Shown here: in pieces, positions 16,499 to 24,494 of the stretch
Layout: every line of letters starts with the position of its first letter
Position numbering within the stretch: the first letter of the stretch is position 1
Origin: Coprobacillus sp. CAG:698
GTDB taxonomy: Bacteria > Bacillota_I > Bacilli_A > ML615J-28 > CAG-698
Length of the DNA stretch: 43,876 nucleotides
Direction: 5' to 3'
Assembly (NCBI GenBank): GCA_000431235.1
Contig: HF988717.1
Location: forward strand, 1-43,876
The notes under the pieces: model-generated
Told to the model about the DNA's origin: nothing
Databases searched by the model: none
What the model saw: only the letters and a program-made list of their open reading frames with translations
Position numbers and translations under genes: made by a program

Positions 16499-17296
16499 AT
16501 GAAAGAAATAATTAACGAACTTAAAGAAACAAATTTTAAAAGAACTTCAAAAGCTAAAAGAGATGAAGTAATTGATTTATTAAATCAAGTAAGATATGTT
16601 CTTTTTCCTAATTTTTATGAAAAAATAATTGAAGACGAAGAAGATTATTTTTTAAGAAAATTACTAACAATAAAAATGCTTTTGAGATGTAATATGGATG
16701 CAACAGATGATCGTGAATCTAAAATTGAAGAATTTATAAAAAGCATTCCAACGATAAAAAAATATTTAGAGATGGATGTAGAGACATACTTAAAAAGTGA
16801 TCCTGCAGCAGAATCGGCAGAAGAAATAATTCTATCATATCCAGGATTATATGCAATAAGTGTTTATCGCATTGCTCATGAATTATACAAACTTAATGTT
16901 CCTAATATACCAAGAATAATGACAGAAGAAGCTCATACAAAAACAGGAATAGATATTCATCCAGGAGCATCTATCGAAGATCACTTTTTTATAGATCATG
17001 GAACAGGTATTGTAATAGGTGAAACTACATCAATTGGAAGCCATGTAAAAGTGTATCAAGGAGTAACTCTTGGAGCAATAGCCATAAATGATGCGGAAAA
17101 ACTAAAAGGTGTAAAAAGGCATCCAACTATAAAAAATAATGTCACTATTTATAGTGGAGCCTGCATATTAGGTGGTAATACTGTAATTAATGATAATGTT
17201 ATTATTGGCTGTAATGCTTTTATAACTAAATCAATAGAAGCAAATCAAACAATTATATATAATGCTAATGACTTTCAAATAAAAAATAAAAACTAA
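16499..17296 (+). CDS. cysE: Serine O-acetyltransferase
   Basis: CysE acetylates serine with acetyl-CoA, supplying the substrate of CysK, encoded just upstream. The C-terminal half is a left-handed beta-helix of hexapeptide repeats: GIDIHPGASIEDHFFIDHGT, then GIVIGETTSIGSHVKVYQG and GACILGGNTVINDNVIIG. The DHGTG segment holds the catalytic His. The N-terminal 100 residues are helical, with VRYVLFPNFYEKI, as in the longer clostridial-type enzymes. Start: the ATG at 16499 is chosen, with GGA at 16488-16490; an in-frame ATG at 16490 would overlap cysK by 8 bases. No strong SD is present, which suggests translational coupling to cysK. Confidence 0.93.
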   Translation: MKEIINELKETNFKRTSKAKRDEVIDLLNQVRYVLFPNFYEKIIEDEEDYFLRKLLTIKMLLRCNMDATDDRESKIEEFIKSIPTIKKYLEMDVETYLKSDPAAESAEEIILSYPGLYAISVYRIAHELYKLNVPNIPRIMTEEAHTKTGIDIHPGASIEDHFFIDHGTGIVIGETTSIGSHVKVYQGVTLGAIAINDAEKLKGVKRHPTIKNNVTIYSGACILGGNTVINDNVIIGCNAFITKSIEANQTIIYNANDFQIKNKN

Positions 17297-17320
17297 TCCT
17301 TAAAACAGGGTTAGTTTTTT
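17288..17320 (+). terminator. Rho-independent terminator of cysK-cysE
   Basis: AAAAACTAATCC (17288-17299) pairs with GGGTTAGTTTTT (17308-17319) with one wobble pair, and a T-run follows. It overlaps the cysE stop. Confidence 0.85.
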
Positions 17321-17324
17321 AAAT

Positions 17325-17355
17325 AAAATAAAAGGCTTGAAATAATATTCAAACC
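17325..17355 (-). terminator. Terminator of the Trp-His tRNA operon
   Basis: GGCTTGAA (17334-17341) and TTCAAACC (17348-17355) form a stem. Read on the minus strand it is followed by TTTTATTTT. Confidence 0.65.
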
Positions 17356-17368
17356 TATTGTTCCGAAA

Positions 17369-17445
17369 TGGGGCGAATAAAGGGGATCGAACCCTTGCGT
17401 GCCGGAGCCACAATCCGGTGCGTTAACCACTTCGCCATATTCGCC
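17369..17445 (-). tRNA. tRNA-His (GTG)
   Basis: On the minus strand the sequence starts GGCGAATA and ends TATTCGCC-CCA; the extra 5' G (position -1) pairs with C73, the identity mark of tRNA-His. The anticodon loop ATTGTGG carries GTG. The T-loop is GTTCGATCC. It is 12 bases downstream of tRNA-Trp in the same transcript. Confidence 0.97.
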
Positions 17446-17457
17446 ATATAATTATAA

Positions 17458-17531
17458 TGGCAGGGGTAGAAGGATTCGAACCCTCATCTACGGTTTTGGA
17501 GACCGCTGCTCTACCATTGAACTATACCCCT
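17458..17531 (-). tRNA. tRNA-Trp (CCA)
   Basis: The minus-strand acceptor AGGGGTA pairs with TACCCCT. The anticodon loop CTCCAAA gives CCA, which reads only TGG, so TGA is not Trp here. The T-loop is GTTCGAATC and CCA is encoded. Confidence 0.97.
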
Positions 17532-17547
17532 ACGAGTACGCTCATAT

Positions 17548-17576
17548 ATTATACTAGATTTTATTGAATATTGCAA
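17548..17576 (-). promoter_or_regulatory. Promoter of the tRNA-Trp/tRNA-His operon
   Basis: Minus-strand TTGCAA (17571-17576), 17 bases, TATAAT (17548-17553). Confidence 0.85.
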
Positions 17577-17681
17577 GTTATTTTTTTAAAAATTTTTATA
17601 ATATAAATTATTTACTTTATTTTTCAAATAGTGTAAAATAAAGTATTGAATCAAATATTAAATATTTACAAAGGTGATTAT

Positions 17682-18650
17682 ATGAAATGGTATGTAGTAT
17701 GTCTTTTAGTATTATCGATTATTCTTATTTTGTACTACTTAATAGCTATGGTTGTTTTCAAAAAAATATTTGGACGTAGTAATTTACAAGATAAAGATAT
17801 TAATTTATGGTTAGAAAAAATCAAAAATGAAACTTTCAGAGAAGAAATCAAAAATAATATCAATAGATTAGAACATATTTCCAAAGAAGAAGTTATGATT
17901 AGTAGTTATGATAATTTTCGATTACAAGGATATTTATGCATTAACAAAAACATAAAAAATGAAAATAACAATAAAATAATTATCTTTTGCCATGGATTTC
18001 ACTCTTCATACAAATTTGATTTTTCACTAAGTGGAGTAGATTTTTATGAAAAAGGATATAATCTTCTTTTTATTGACCAAAGAGCTCATCAAAAAAGTGA
18101 AGGTAAATACACAACTTTTGGAATAAAGGAAAGATTGGATTTAAAAAATTGGATTGATTATATAAATATGAGATTTTCTTTTAAAAAAAATATTATTTTA
18201 TGCGGAATATCTATGGGTGCTAGTACAGTTATGTATACATTAGGATTAGACCTTCCAACAAATGTTTCTGCAGCACTTTGTGATTGTGGGTATACAGTGC
18301 CTTATGATGAACTAAAATACATGGCTTCAAAAAAGGCAAAAGGCCTGGGAAAACTATTACTACCGATGGTTAGTTTGATTTTCATAACAAAAAATGGTGA
18401 ATCTCTTAAATCAATGAACACATTAAATTCTCTTAAAAATAATAAAGTTCCTATTTTAATTATTCATGGCGAAAACGATAAAATGGTTCCTTCGAGCATG
18501 GGAAGACTAAATTATCAATATGCTAATAAAAATGGAACATTATTAACTATTCCTAATGCAGGTCATGGAACAAGTTATTTATATGATAAAGATAAATACG
18601 TTCAAACGGTTGATGAATTTCTTGAAAAAACTAGCAAAGATAAATTATAA
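17682..18650 (+). CDS. Membrane-anchored alpha/beta hydrolase
   Basis: The N-terminal 25 residues form a hydrophobic signal-anchor (VVCLLVLSIILILYYLIAMVV). The rest is an alpha/beta hydrolase: oxyanion strand IIIFCHGFHSS, nucleophile elbow GISMGAS, the acid at HGENDKMVP, and the catalytic His in NAGHGTSY. The segment IDQRAHQKSEGKYTTFGIKE resembles the YqkD/Fsh1-type bacterial family, whose substrates are largely unknown. The start at 17682 follows AAAGGTGA by 4 bases; the earlier ATG at 17646 has no ribosome site. The gene is single; a strong SD for a small broken gene follows 9 bases after its stop. Confidence 0.9.
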   Translation: MKWYVVCLLVLSIILILYYLIAMVVFKKIFGRSNLQDKDINLWLEKIKNETFREEIKNNINRLEHISKEEVMISSYDNFRLQGYLCINKNIKNENNNKIIIFCHGFHSSYKFDFSLSGVDFYEKGYNLLFIDQRAHQKSEGKYTTFGIKERLDLKNWIDYINMRFSFKKNIILCGISMGASTVMYTLGLDLPTNVSAALCDCGYTVPYDELKYMASKKAKGLGKLLLPMVSLIFITKNGESLKSMNTLNSLKNNKVPILIIHGENDKMVPSSMGRLNYQYANKNGTLLTIPNAGHGTSYLYDKDKYVQTVDEFLEKTSKDKL

Positions 18651-18671
18651 TAATATATGAGGAGAATAAAT

Positions 18672-18994
18672 ATGATTGAGTCAAAATATATATTGGATTA
18701 AATGATCTAACAACTAACACTCAACTTTTTGAGAACGAAAGGTATATAAAGATACTGAGAAATGTTTGCTATTCATACAAAGTTCCTTTTTCATTCAGTA
18801 TACAAGAAGGAGGATATATTTATGAAAGTGGAGAGTATGCACGTGAAACAAGTCTCGTTCTTACACTTATTGATGCAAAAAAAAGTATTGTTGACGATAT
18901 TGCAAAAGATTTGTGTGCTTTTTTTCACCAAGAATCAGTTTTAGTTACAGAAAGTCAAATTCAGGCTCGTTTTATTCGTGAAACATTAGAATAA
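18672..18994 (+). pseudogene. Small gene broken by a single -1 frameshift
   Basis: A strong SD (GAGGAGA, 18659-18665) precedes ATG 18672, which reads MIESKYILD and stops at 18699. Shifting frame by one base at the GG at 18695-18696 opens a continuous reading frame to the TAA at 18992, beginning GLNDLTTNTQLF and including YSYKVPFSFSIQEGGYIYES, ARETSLVLTLIDAKKS and FFHQESVLVTESQIQARF. The joined product would be about 107 residues, MIESKYIL-GLND..., a plausible small soluble protein; the total length is one base short of a multiple of three. I do not recognise a characterised family. It could be a true pseudogene, a sequencing error, or programmed frameshifting, though no classical slippery heptamer is visible. 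Confidence 0.75.
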
Positions 18995-19057
18995 TGAATA
19001 TTATAAACTATCAATAATAAATGTATCTTTCTTAGATATAATATTAGTAAAAAAGTA

Positions 19058-19080
19058 AAAAAGCCTCAAAAGGGCTTTTT
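19058..19080. terminator. Bidirectional terminator
   Basis: AAAAAGCC (19058-19065) pairs with GGCTTTTT (19073-19080). Both strands have A/T flanks, and it sits between a plus-strand gene and the stop codon of the minus-strand GNAT gene. Confidence 0.8.
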
Positions 19081-20200
19081 ATTTTAATTTCTTCACAAAA
19101 GCACGGCGACGTTTGTGTTGAATAGTTTTAAATCGTTTCCACTGATTAAGAATTGCATGATTATCTTCGAGATTAAGATTAGTCTCTGCGTACTCAACCC
19201 TTGGATCCATAAGCATCTTCATTGCGTAAGCAGTGATTGCTGAACTAATACCCTTGTTCATATATTCAGGTTTAATACCGAATAAACAAAAGTCAATGAT
19301 TTTAGGCTTGTTAAGGGCATGTAATATTTTTATAAGAGCTAGAGGAGTTAAATGACCTCTTGATTTTTGAACGGCTTTTGCAAGAGAAGGGAAGCATAGT
19401 GCAAAACAAATAGGATTGTCATATTCATCAACAATTAGTCCAACATTATTAGGTTTAATGACTAACTTAAAAGTCTTTAAAGTGTTTTTGATCATTTTGT
19501 CAGTAAATGGAACAGTTCCATATAAGTTTTCATATGTTTCGTCAAGTAGTGCAAAAATCTTTTTGCCATATTTTTTTAATAATTCATTTGTTGTTTTGAA
19601 TTCAGCAAATTTCAAGTTGTATTTTTGGAGCATAAGTCCACTTACACGTTCTAATTTTTCATCATAAACATCAGGTGCATAAATTTTGCTTTCTATCCAA
19701 TCAACTTCTTTAGTATATCCCAAACTTTCAATTAAACTTTGGTAATAAGGGTAATTATATTGTTCTTCAAATGTAGCAAGTTCATTAAAACCATCAATTA
19801 AAAGACCTTCACGTTCTAAATCAGAATAACCTAATGGCCCACAAACAGTATCCATACCTTTTTCCAAAGCCCAATTTTCTAAAGCTTCAAAAAGTTTTGA
19901 TGAGACTTCTCTATTATTTATGGCATCAAATCTTGTGAAACGAACTCTTTTTTCTATTCTTTTTGCATTTGATGCTCTTTGAAGAATACCTTGAATTCTA
20001 CCAACAACTTTTTCGCCATCATAAGCTAAAAAGAAGATGGAATCACAAGTATCATTATATATATAATTTTTCTTAAAAATCTTTAATTCATCGCCATAAA
20101 GAGGAGGAACAAAGTAAGGATTGTTTTTATATAAATCTAATGGAAAGTTAACAAATTCTTTTTGCTCTTTTCTTGTTGTTACTTCTTTTATTGTAATCAT
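19079..20200 (-). CDS. GNAT-superfamily N-acetyltransferase-like protein (YghO type)
   Basis: The 373-residue protein starts with KEQKEFVNFPLDLYKNNPYFVPPLYGDE, the N-terminus typical of the YghO-like group of GNAT proteins. VVGRIQGILQRASN is the first GNAT strand pair, and GPLGYSDLEREGLLIDGF is a conserved block. Near the C-terminus, FGIKPEYMNKGISSAITAYAM corresponds to the second acyl-CoA site. The acyl substrate is unknown. The start lies 3 bases after the DegV stop with no strong SD, indicating translational coupling to the DegV gene and possibly a lipid-related role. Confidence 0.8.
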   Translation of the reverse strand: MITIKEVTTRKEQKEFVNFPLDLYKNNPYFVPPLYGDELKIFKKNYIYNDTCDSIFFLAYDGEKVVGRIQGILQRASNAKRIEKRVRFTRFDAINNREVSSKLFEALENWALEKGMDTVCGPLGYSDLEREGLLIDGFNELATFEEQYNYPYYQSLIESLGYTKEVDWIESKIYAPDVYDEKLERVSGLMLQKYNLKFAEFKTTNELLKKYGKKIFALLDETYENLYGTVPFTDKMIKNTLKTFKLVIKPNNVGLIVDEYDNPICFALCFPSLAKAVQKSRGHLTPLALIKILHALNKPKIIDFCLFGIKPEYMNKGISSAITAYAMKMLMDPRVEYAETNLNLEDNHAILNQWKRFKTIQHKRRRAFVKKLK

Positions 20201-20203
20201 AAA

Positions 20204-21073
20204 TTATCTATGCATTGAGTGAAAAGCAACACCTACACCACTAGGGCCGCAATGGCTTCCTGCAGTAGGGTTAACAACAACATACTCAATGTTTAATCCT
20301 TCACCAAATTTTTCTGTAATCATCTTTCCTAATTCTAAAGCTATATCTAAAGCATCAGAATGTCCAATTACGATTCTGTGGTTTTTAATATCATCACCAA
20401 TTTCTTCCATTGTATCAACAAGTTTTTTAAGGGCTTTTGTTCGTCCATGCTCTTTACCTATATTAGTCATTTTTCCATCTGCACCAATATAAATAATTGG
20501 TTTAATACCAATCAATGAACCGAAGACAGCAGCTAAGTTACTAACTCTTCCACTAGCCTTAAAGAATTTTAAGTCGTCAGCATAGAAGTAGCAAGCAAAT
20601 TTGTCAACTTCTTTTTCAGCCCATTTCATAATATTTTCGATTGATTCGCCCTTTAAGTACATGTCACCGATTTCTTTAACTATAATATTACTTCCAATGG
20701 TAATAGCTTTAGTGTCTATAGCATAAAATTTTCTTTCGGGATATTTTTCTTTTAATTCAGAAATAAGAGCATCCATAGAATCAAAAGTTGCTGTCATTGC
20801 TCGAGAAAAATGAACATATAAGATATCATCACCATTTTGAAATACTTTTTCAAAATAGTTGCGATAATCTTCAATGTTTAGAGCACATGTTTTTGGTATA
20901 ACACCATTTCTTAACATTTCGTAAAATGGTTTATAATCAAAAACTTCGTACTCTTTATATGGATAATATATTTTATCATCAATTACGTATGGCATACTAA
21001 TTAATTCATAGCCATATTTTTTTGCTTCTAATAAAGTTAAATCAGTATCAGAGTCAGTAAATAATTTAATCAT
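20204..21073 (-). CDS. DegV family protein (FakB-like fatty-acid-binding)
   Basis: DegV/FakB proteins bind a fatty acid and present it to the kinase FakA to make acyl-phosphate. Seen here: the N-terminal FTDSDTDLT, the residues around ILYVHFSRAMTATFDS, and FFKASGRVSNLAAVFGSLIG followed by IKPIIY, as in the family, with a GHSD in the second domain. Length (289 residues) is normal. SD AAAGGAGG precedes the ATG. It is divergent from plsX, whose product uses acyl-phosphate, which supports the lipid role; FakA itself is not in the window. Confidence 0.92.
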   Translation of the reverse strand: MIKLFTDSDTDLTLLEAKKYGYELISMPYVIDDKIYYPYKEYEVFDYKPFYEMLRNGVIPKTCALNIEDYRNYFEKVFQNGDDILYVHFSRAMTATFDSMDALISELKEKYPERKFYAIDTKAITIGSNIIVKEIGDMYLKGESIENIMKWAEKEVDKFACYFYADDLKFFKASGRVSNLAAVFGSLIGIKPIIYIGADGKMTNIGKEHGRTKALKKLVDTMEEIGDDIKNHRIVIGHSDALDIALELGKMITEKFGEGLNIEYVVVNPTAGSHCGPSGVGVAFHSMHR

Positions 21074-21104
21074 TATAGCCTCCTTTTAATATTTAGATGT
21101 ATTA

Positions 21105-21133
21105 ATTATATATTTTTTTTATCTAAAAGTCAA
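21105..21133 (-). promoter_or_regulatory. Promoter of the DegV-GNAT operon
   Basis: Minus-strand TTGACT (21128-21133), 17 bases including an A8 tract, TATAAT (21105-21110). Confidence 0.8.
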
Positions 21134-21136
21134 ATC

Positions 21137-21199
21137 AAAAAGGTTTAAATGAGTTATTGTATAGAAAATTGTTGAAAAAAGATTAAAAAAGGTTTAAAA
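21137..21199 (+). repeat. Two direct copies of AAAAAGGTTTAAA between degV-like and plsX promoters
   Basis: The 13-mer is at 21137-21149 and again at 21186-21198, 49 bases apart. The first copy abuts the -35 of the DegV promoter; the second overlaps the -10 of the plsX promoter. It could be an operator for a fatty-acid regulator; this is inference. Confidence 0.5.
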
Positions 21200-21200
21200 T
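21172..21200 (+). promoter_or_regulatory. Promoter of plsX
   Basis: TTGAAA (21172-21177), 17 bases, TAAAAT (21195-21200), with one repeat copy lying over the -10. Confidence 0.65.
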
Positions 21201-21253
21201 AAATATAGGAATAAAAGAAATGGGAATTTAAACTATATGAGGAGAATAATAAT

Positions 21254-22267
21254 ATGATAAAAATAATTGTTGATGGATTTGGTGGAGATAATAGTCCACA
21301 AGTTAACGTTGAAGGCTCTGTATTAGCACTAAATGAAAAAAAAGACTTAGAAGTAATAATAACTGGTGATGAGGATAAAATCAAAGAAGAACTTAAAAAA
21401 TACACTTATGATGAAAATAGACTTAAAATAATTGATGCTAAAGAAGTTGTTTCGTGTAATGAAAAACCTACAGAGGCTATAAGAAATCGAAAAGAAAGTT
21501 CCCTTGTGAAGGCTTTAATTCACTTGCATGATAATGATGATGTACATGGATTAGTTAGTGTAGGTTCTACAGGTGCAGTTTTAGTTGGGGCTGTTTTACG
21601 AATTGGAAGAATTAAAGGAGTTCAAAGGCCAGCATTTTGCCCTATTCTACCTACAATGAATGGAGGAATAGTTGGTATTTGTGATAGTGGAGCTAATGTT
21701 GATTGTGATCCTATAAATTTAAAGCAATTTGCTATCATGGGCAGTTTATACTTAGAAAAGGCATATGGTATCAAAAAACCAAGAGTTGCTTTACTAAATA
21801 TAGGCACAGAAGAAGAAAAAGGAAACAAATTAAGTAAAGAAGCATATCAATTATTAAAAGAAACAGAACAAATTAATTTTGTTGGTAATATGGAAAGTAG
21901 GGACTTACTTTCTGGAAACTATGATTTAGTTGTCTGTGATGGATTCGATGGCAATGTTTTAATTAAGTCGACTGAAGGCGCATGCTTAGAAATGCTTAAA
22001 CTTGTGAAGAAAACAATTAATAGTTCATTTAAAAATAAACTTGGAGGACTTCTATTAAAGAAATCTTTATATGATATTAAAGATATGATGGACTATAACA
22101 ATTATGGTGGAGGAGTAATGCTTGGAACGAAAAAAATTATCGTAAAAGGACATGGAAGTAGTAAAACAAAAGCTATAAAGAATTGTATCTTACAAGCATA
22201 TGAAATGGAAAAAAATAATTTATGTTCTGTAATAAGTGATGAAATTGCAAAAATGACAGAAGAGTAA
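21254..22267 (+). CDS. plsX: Phosphate acyltransferase PlsX
   Basis: PlsX interconverts acyl-ACP and acyl-phosphate, the donor for PlsY in phosphatidic acid synthesis. Family features are IVDGFGGDNSPQVNVEGS at the N-terminus, SVGSTGAVLVGAVLRIGRIKG, RPAFCPILPTM, LLNIGTEEEKGN and VCDGFDGNVLIKSTEG. Length (337 residues) is normal. The ATG follows GAGGAGA. Usually plsX sits with fabD/fabG/acpP; here it stands alone, followed at once by a terminator and divergent from a FakB-like gene, suggesting a lipid supply that leans on exogenous fatty acids. Confidence 0.96.
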   Translation: MIKIIVDGFGGDNSPQVNVEGSVLALNEKKDLEVIITGDEDKIKEELKKYTYDENRLKIIDAKEVVSCNEKPTEAIRNRKESSLVKALIHLHDNDDVHGLVSVGSTGAVLVGAVLRIGRIKGVQRPAFCPILPTMNGGIVGICDSGANVDCDPINLKQFAIMGSLYLEKAYGIKKPRVALLNIGTEEEKGNKLSKEAYQLLKETEQINFVGNMESRDLLSGNYDLVVCDGFDGNVLIKSTEGACLEMLKLVKKTINSSFKNKLGGLLLKKSLYDIKDMMDYNNYGGGVMLGTKKIIVKGHGSSKTKAIKNCILQAYEMEKNNLCSVISDEIAKMTEE

Positions 22268-22270
22268 AAC

Positions 22271-22295
22271 AAAAAGGCCTATTCGGGCCTTTTTT
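22271..22295. terminator. Bidirectional terminator between plsX and the cytidine deaminase gene
   Basis: AAAAAGGCC (22271-22279) pairs perfectly with GGCCTTTTT (22286-22294) around a 6-base loop, with A and T runs on the two sides. Confidence 0.85.
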
Positions 22296-22298
22296 AAA

Positions 22299-22691
22299 TT
22301 AAATCCACCAATTAGGTGTAAGCTTATCTAAAGTTGTAATGATTTCCTTTTCATAATCAAGCATTATTTCAATTTTATGGTAATCATGTGGCATTAATTG
22401 AGTCATCAACTCACGGCAACTACCACAAGGAGGTAATACTTTTTTATCGCAGTTTACAGCAATAACTTTTTTTATACTATTCTCACCATTTGTAATCATA
22501 TTGAAAATAGCATTTCTTTCTGCACATATTCCTAAAGTGCAAGCACCATCAATACAAACACCGACATAAATCTTTCCTGACACAGATTCAATGGCAGCGG
22601 CTACTCCACCTGCTTCCATCCATTCTGAGATTACGTGAGGATTTAAAACATCAAGTGCTGCTTCATAAAGTTCATTCCATTTTTTATCCAT
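22299..22691 (-). CDS. Cytidine deaminase family protein
   Basis: This 130-residue zinc deaminase has the catalytic C-A-E motif in GICAERNAIFNMI and the second zinc pair in LPPCGSCRELM. It deaminates cytidine/deoxycytidine, or a related substrate such as blasticidin S; the short divergent sequence leaves this open. Other family blocks are VAAAIESVSGKIYVGVCID and the C-terminal LTPNWW. The reading frame is open further upstream but runs across the tRNA-Leu gene, so the ATG at 22691, behind AAAGGATG, is the true start. Confidence 0.9.
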   Translation of the reverse strand: MDKKWNELYEAALDVLNPHVISEWMEAGGVAAAIESVSGKIYVGVCIDGACTLGICAERNAIFNMITNGENSIKKVIAVNCDKKVLPPCGSCRELMTQLMPHDYHKIEIMLDYEKEIITTLDKLTPNWWI

Positions 22692-22727
22692 AGTGGCATC
22701 CTTTTTTATTGTATGAGTAATTATGTA

Positions 22728-22755
22728 AAATAAAAAACTTGTTTTATACAAGTTT
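22728..22755 (-). terminator. Terminator of tRNA-Leu
   Basis: AAACTTG (22735-22741) pairs with CAAGTTT (22749-22755). On the minus strand a run TTTTTTATTTT follows. Confidence 0.75.
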
Positions 22756-22770
22756 AAATAATCAAACAAA

Positions 22771-22853
22771 TGGTGCGGGTAACAGGAGTCGAACCTGCAC
22801 TCGTAAGAACTAGAGCCTAAGTCTAGCGCGTCTGCCAATTTCGCCATACCCGC
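22771..22853 (-). tRNA. tRNA-Leu (TAG)
   Basis: This is an 83-base class II tRNA with a long variable arm. The minus-strand acceptor GCGGGTA pairs with TACCCGC, and the anticodon stem CTAGA/TCTAG carries loop CTTAGGC, anticodon TAG. The T-loop is GTTCGACTC, the discriminator A, and CCA is encoded. Confidence 0.97.
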
Positions 22854-22865
22854 AATTGCCCTAAT

Positions 22866-22893
22866 ATTATACCACATATTTTTAAAATTGCAA
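22866..22893 (-). promoter_or_regulatory. Promoter of tRNA-Leu
   Basis: Minus-strand TTGCAA (22888-22893), 16 bases, TATAAT (22866-22871). Confidence 0.8.
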
Positions 22894-22909
22894 TAGGAAA
22901 ATAAAAAAA

Positions 22910-22938
22910 TTTACAAATTATTATAAGTATGATATAAT
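22910..22938 (+). promoter_or_regulatory. Promoter of the FAD-dependent oxidoreductase gene
   Basis: TTTACA (22910-22915), 17 bases, TATAAT (22933-22938) with an extended TGA just before the -10. Confidence 0.75.
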
Positions 22939-22964
22939 ATTTAAGAGTAAGGAGGTTTAACCTT

Positions 22965-24386
22965 ATGAATAAATATTATGATTGTGTAATAGTTGGTGCA
23001 GGCCCAACTGGAATTTATGCATGCTATGAATTAATGCTTAAAAGACCTGATTTAAAAGTTTTATTAGTAGATAAGGGACATGACATAATGAATCGTAATT
23101 GTCCAATACTAAATAAAAAAATCAAAAAATGTCCTAAAGATGCAAGTGGTCACAGTGGTTGCCACCCTAGCTGCTCTATGACAAGTGGATTTGGTGGATG
23201 TGGTGCATATTCAGATGGTAAATTTAATATAACAGATGAATTTGGTGGATGGATGAATCAATATATCGAAGATGAAGAGGTTCTTGAATTAATTAAATAC
23301 GTAGACAATATTAATTTGTTGCATGGGGCACCAAAAGAATTAACTGATCCAACTACAAAAGAAGTATATGAAATAGAAAGAAAAGGTATTAGCGTAGGAT
23401 TAAAACTTCTTAAAAGTCAAGTTAGACATTTAGGAACAGAAATTAATTTGCAAGTATTGACAAGTATAAATAAAAAATTAAAAGAACATATGGATTTACA
23501 ATTTGAAACTCTCGTAAAAGACTTAATAATTGAAGATGGAGTATGTAAAGGTGTCATTTGTGAGAATGGCGATAAAATATATGCTACATGCACTGTTCTT
23601 GGTGTCGGAAGAGGCGGCTCGGAGTGGTTAAATGAGACACTAACAAAATTTGGAGTTAATTTTAAAAATAATCGTGTTGACATTGGTGTTCGTGTAGAAA
23701 CTAATGACATAATAATGGATAATATTAACAAAAACCTTTATGAAGGAAAATTCATATATAATACAAGTGTTGGAACAACAGTAAGAACATTTTGTTCTAA
23801 TCCTAGTGGTCATGTTGTTGTTGAGAATCATGAAGGAATTATGGTATGTAATGGTCATTCATATCATGATTCAAATTTAGGATCAAAAAACACAAATTTC
23901 GCACTACTTGTTTCACATGAATTTGATGATCCTTTTAAGAATCCTAATGAATATGCTACATCAATAGCTCATTTAGCTAATAAATTATCTAATGGTGGTG
24001 TAATTGTACAAAAATATGGAGATATTTTGAAAGGTAGAAGATCAACAAAAAAACGTATTGATGAAGGATTTGTTAAGCCAACTTTAAAAGAAGCTGTTCC
24101 AGGTGATCTCGGATTAATTTTGCCATATAATACAATGAAATCATTAATAGAAATGATAGAAGCATTAAATTATGTCACTCCTGGTATAGCTAACGCTCAT
24201 ACACTTTTCTATGGAGTAGAAGCTAAATTTTATTCTGATAGAGTAGATGTAAATAATCAGTTTGAAACACAAATCAAAAATCTATTTGTTGGTGGAGATG
24301 GTGCAGGTATTACTAGAGGTTTAGCTCAAGCTGGTGCTAATGGTGTAAAGGTTGCTCGAGTAATTTGTGATAGAATAAAAAAATAG
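22965..24386 (+). CDS. FAD-dependent oxidoreductase (COG2509-like, uncharacterised)
   Basis: The 473-residue protein opens with a Rossmann FAD-binding motif, VIVGAGPTGIYACYEL, and closes with LFVGGDGAGITRGLAQAGANG, the second FAD contact of this flavoprotein fold. Between them is a cysteine-rich patch at about residues 46-85 (NCPILNKKIKKCPKDASG, then CHPSC, then GFGGCGAYSDGKFN) and GDLGLILPYNT. This resembles the uncharacterised FAD-dependent dehydrogenase group found in many anaerobes; the electron partner and substrate are unknown. The cysteine cluster could be a redox or metal site, which is inference. It is monocistronic, with SD AAGGAGG and its own promoter and terminator. Confidence 0.88.
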   Translation: MNKYYDCVIVGAGPTGIYACYELMLKRPDLKVLLVDKGHDIMNRNCPILNKKIKKCPKDASGHSGCHPSCSMTSGFGGCGAYSDGKFNITDEFGGWMNQYIEDEEVLELIKYVDNINLLHGAPKELTDPTTKEVYEIERKGISVGLKLLKSQVRHLGTEINLQVLTSINKKLKEHMDLQFETLVKDLIIEDGVCKGVICENGDKIYATCTVLGVGRGGSEWLNETLTKFGVNFKNNRVDIGVRVETNDIIMDNINKNLYEGKFIYNTSVGTTVRTFCSNPSGHVVVENHEGIMVCNGHSYHDSNLGSKNTNFALLVSHEFDDPFKNPNEYATSIAHLANKLSNGGVIVQKYGDILKGRRSTKKRIDEGFVKPTLKEAVPGDLGLILPYNTMKSLIEMIEALNYVTPGIANAHTLFYGVEAKFYSDRVDVNNQFETQIKNLFVGGDGAGITRGLAQAGANGVKVARVICDRIKK

Positions 24387-24393
24387 TTATTTC

Positions 24394-24433
24394 AAAATAA
24401 GTGTTAATTTTATGACACTTATTTTATTTTTTT
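24394..24433 (+). terminator. Rho-independent terminator
   Basis: AAAATAAGTGT (24394-24404) pairs with ACACTTATTTT (24415-24425), extended by a wobble pair and an A-T pair, then ATTTTTTT. Confidence 0.85.
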
Positions 24434-24434
24434 A

Positions 24435-24463
24435 TTGCATTGTTTTTAAAAGTATTGTATAAT
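24435..24463 (+). promoter_or_regulatory. Promoter of the threonine operon
   Basis: TTGCAT (24435-24440), 17 bases, TATAAT (24458-24463), only 31 bases before the thrC start. The leader is too short for a riboswitch or attenuator. Confidence 0.85.
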
Positions 24464-24494
24464 ATTTATAAACAAATGTATAGGAGTGATGAAC

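Noticed and set aside
18762..18944. 60-codon plus-strand frame
   Set aside because: It is an out-of-frame shadow inside the frameshifted small gene; the better frame runs 18695-18994.
22692..22877. N-terminal extension of the cytidine deaminase frame
   Set aside because: It translates through the tRNA-Leu gene and its terminator; the true start is at 22691 behind a good SD.
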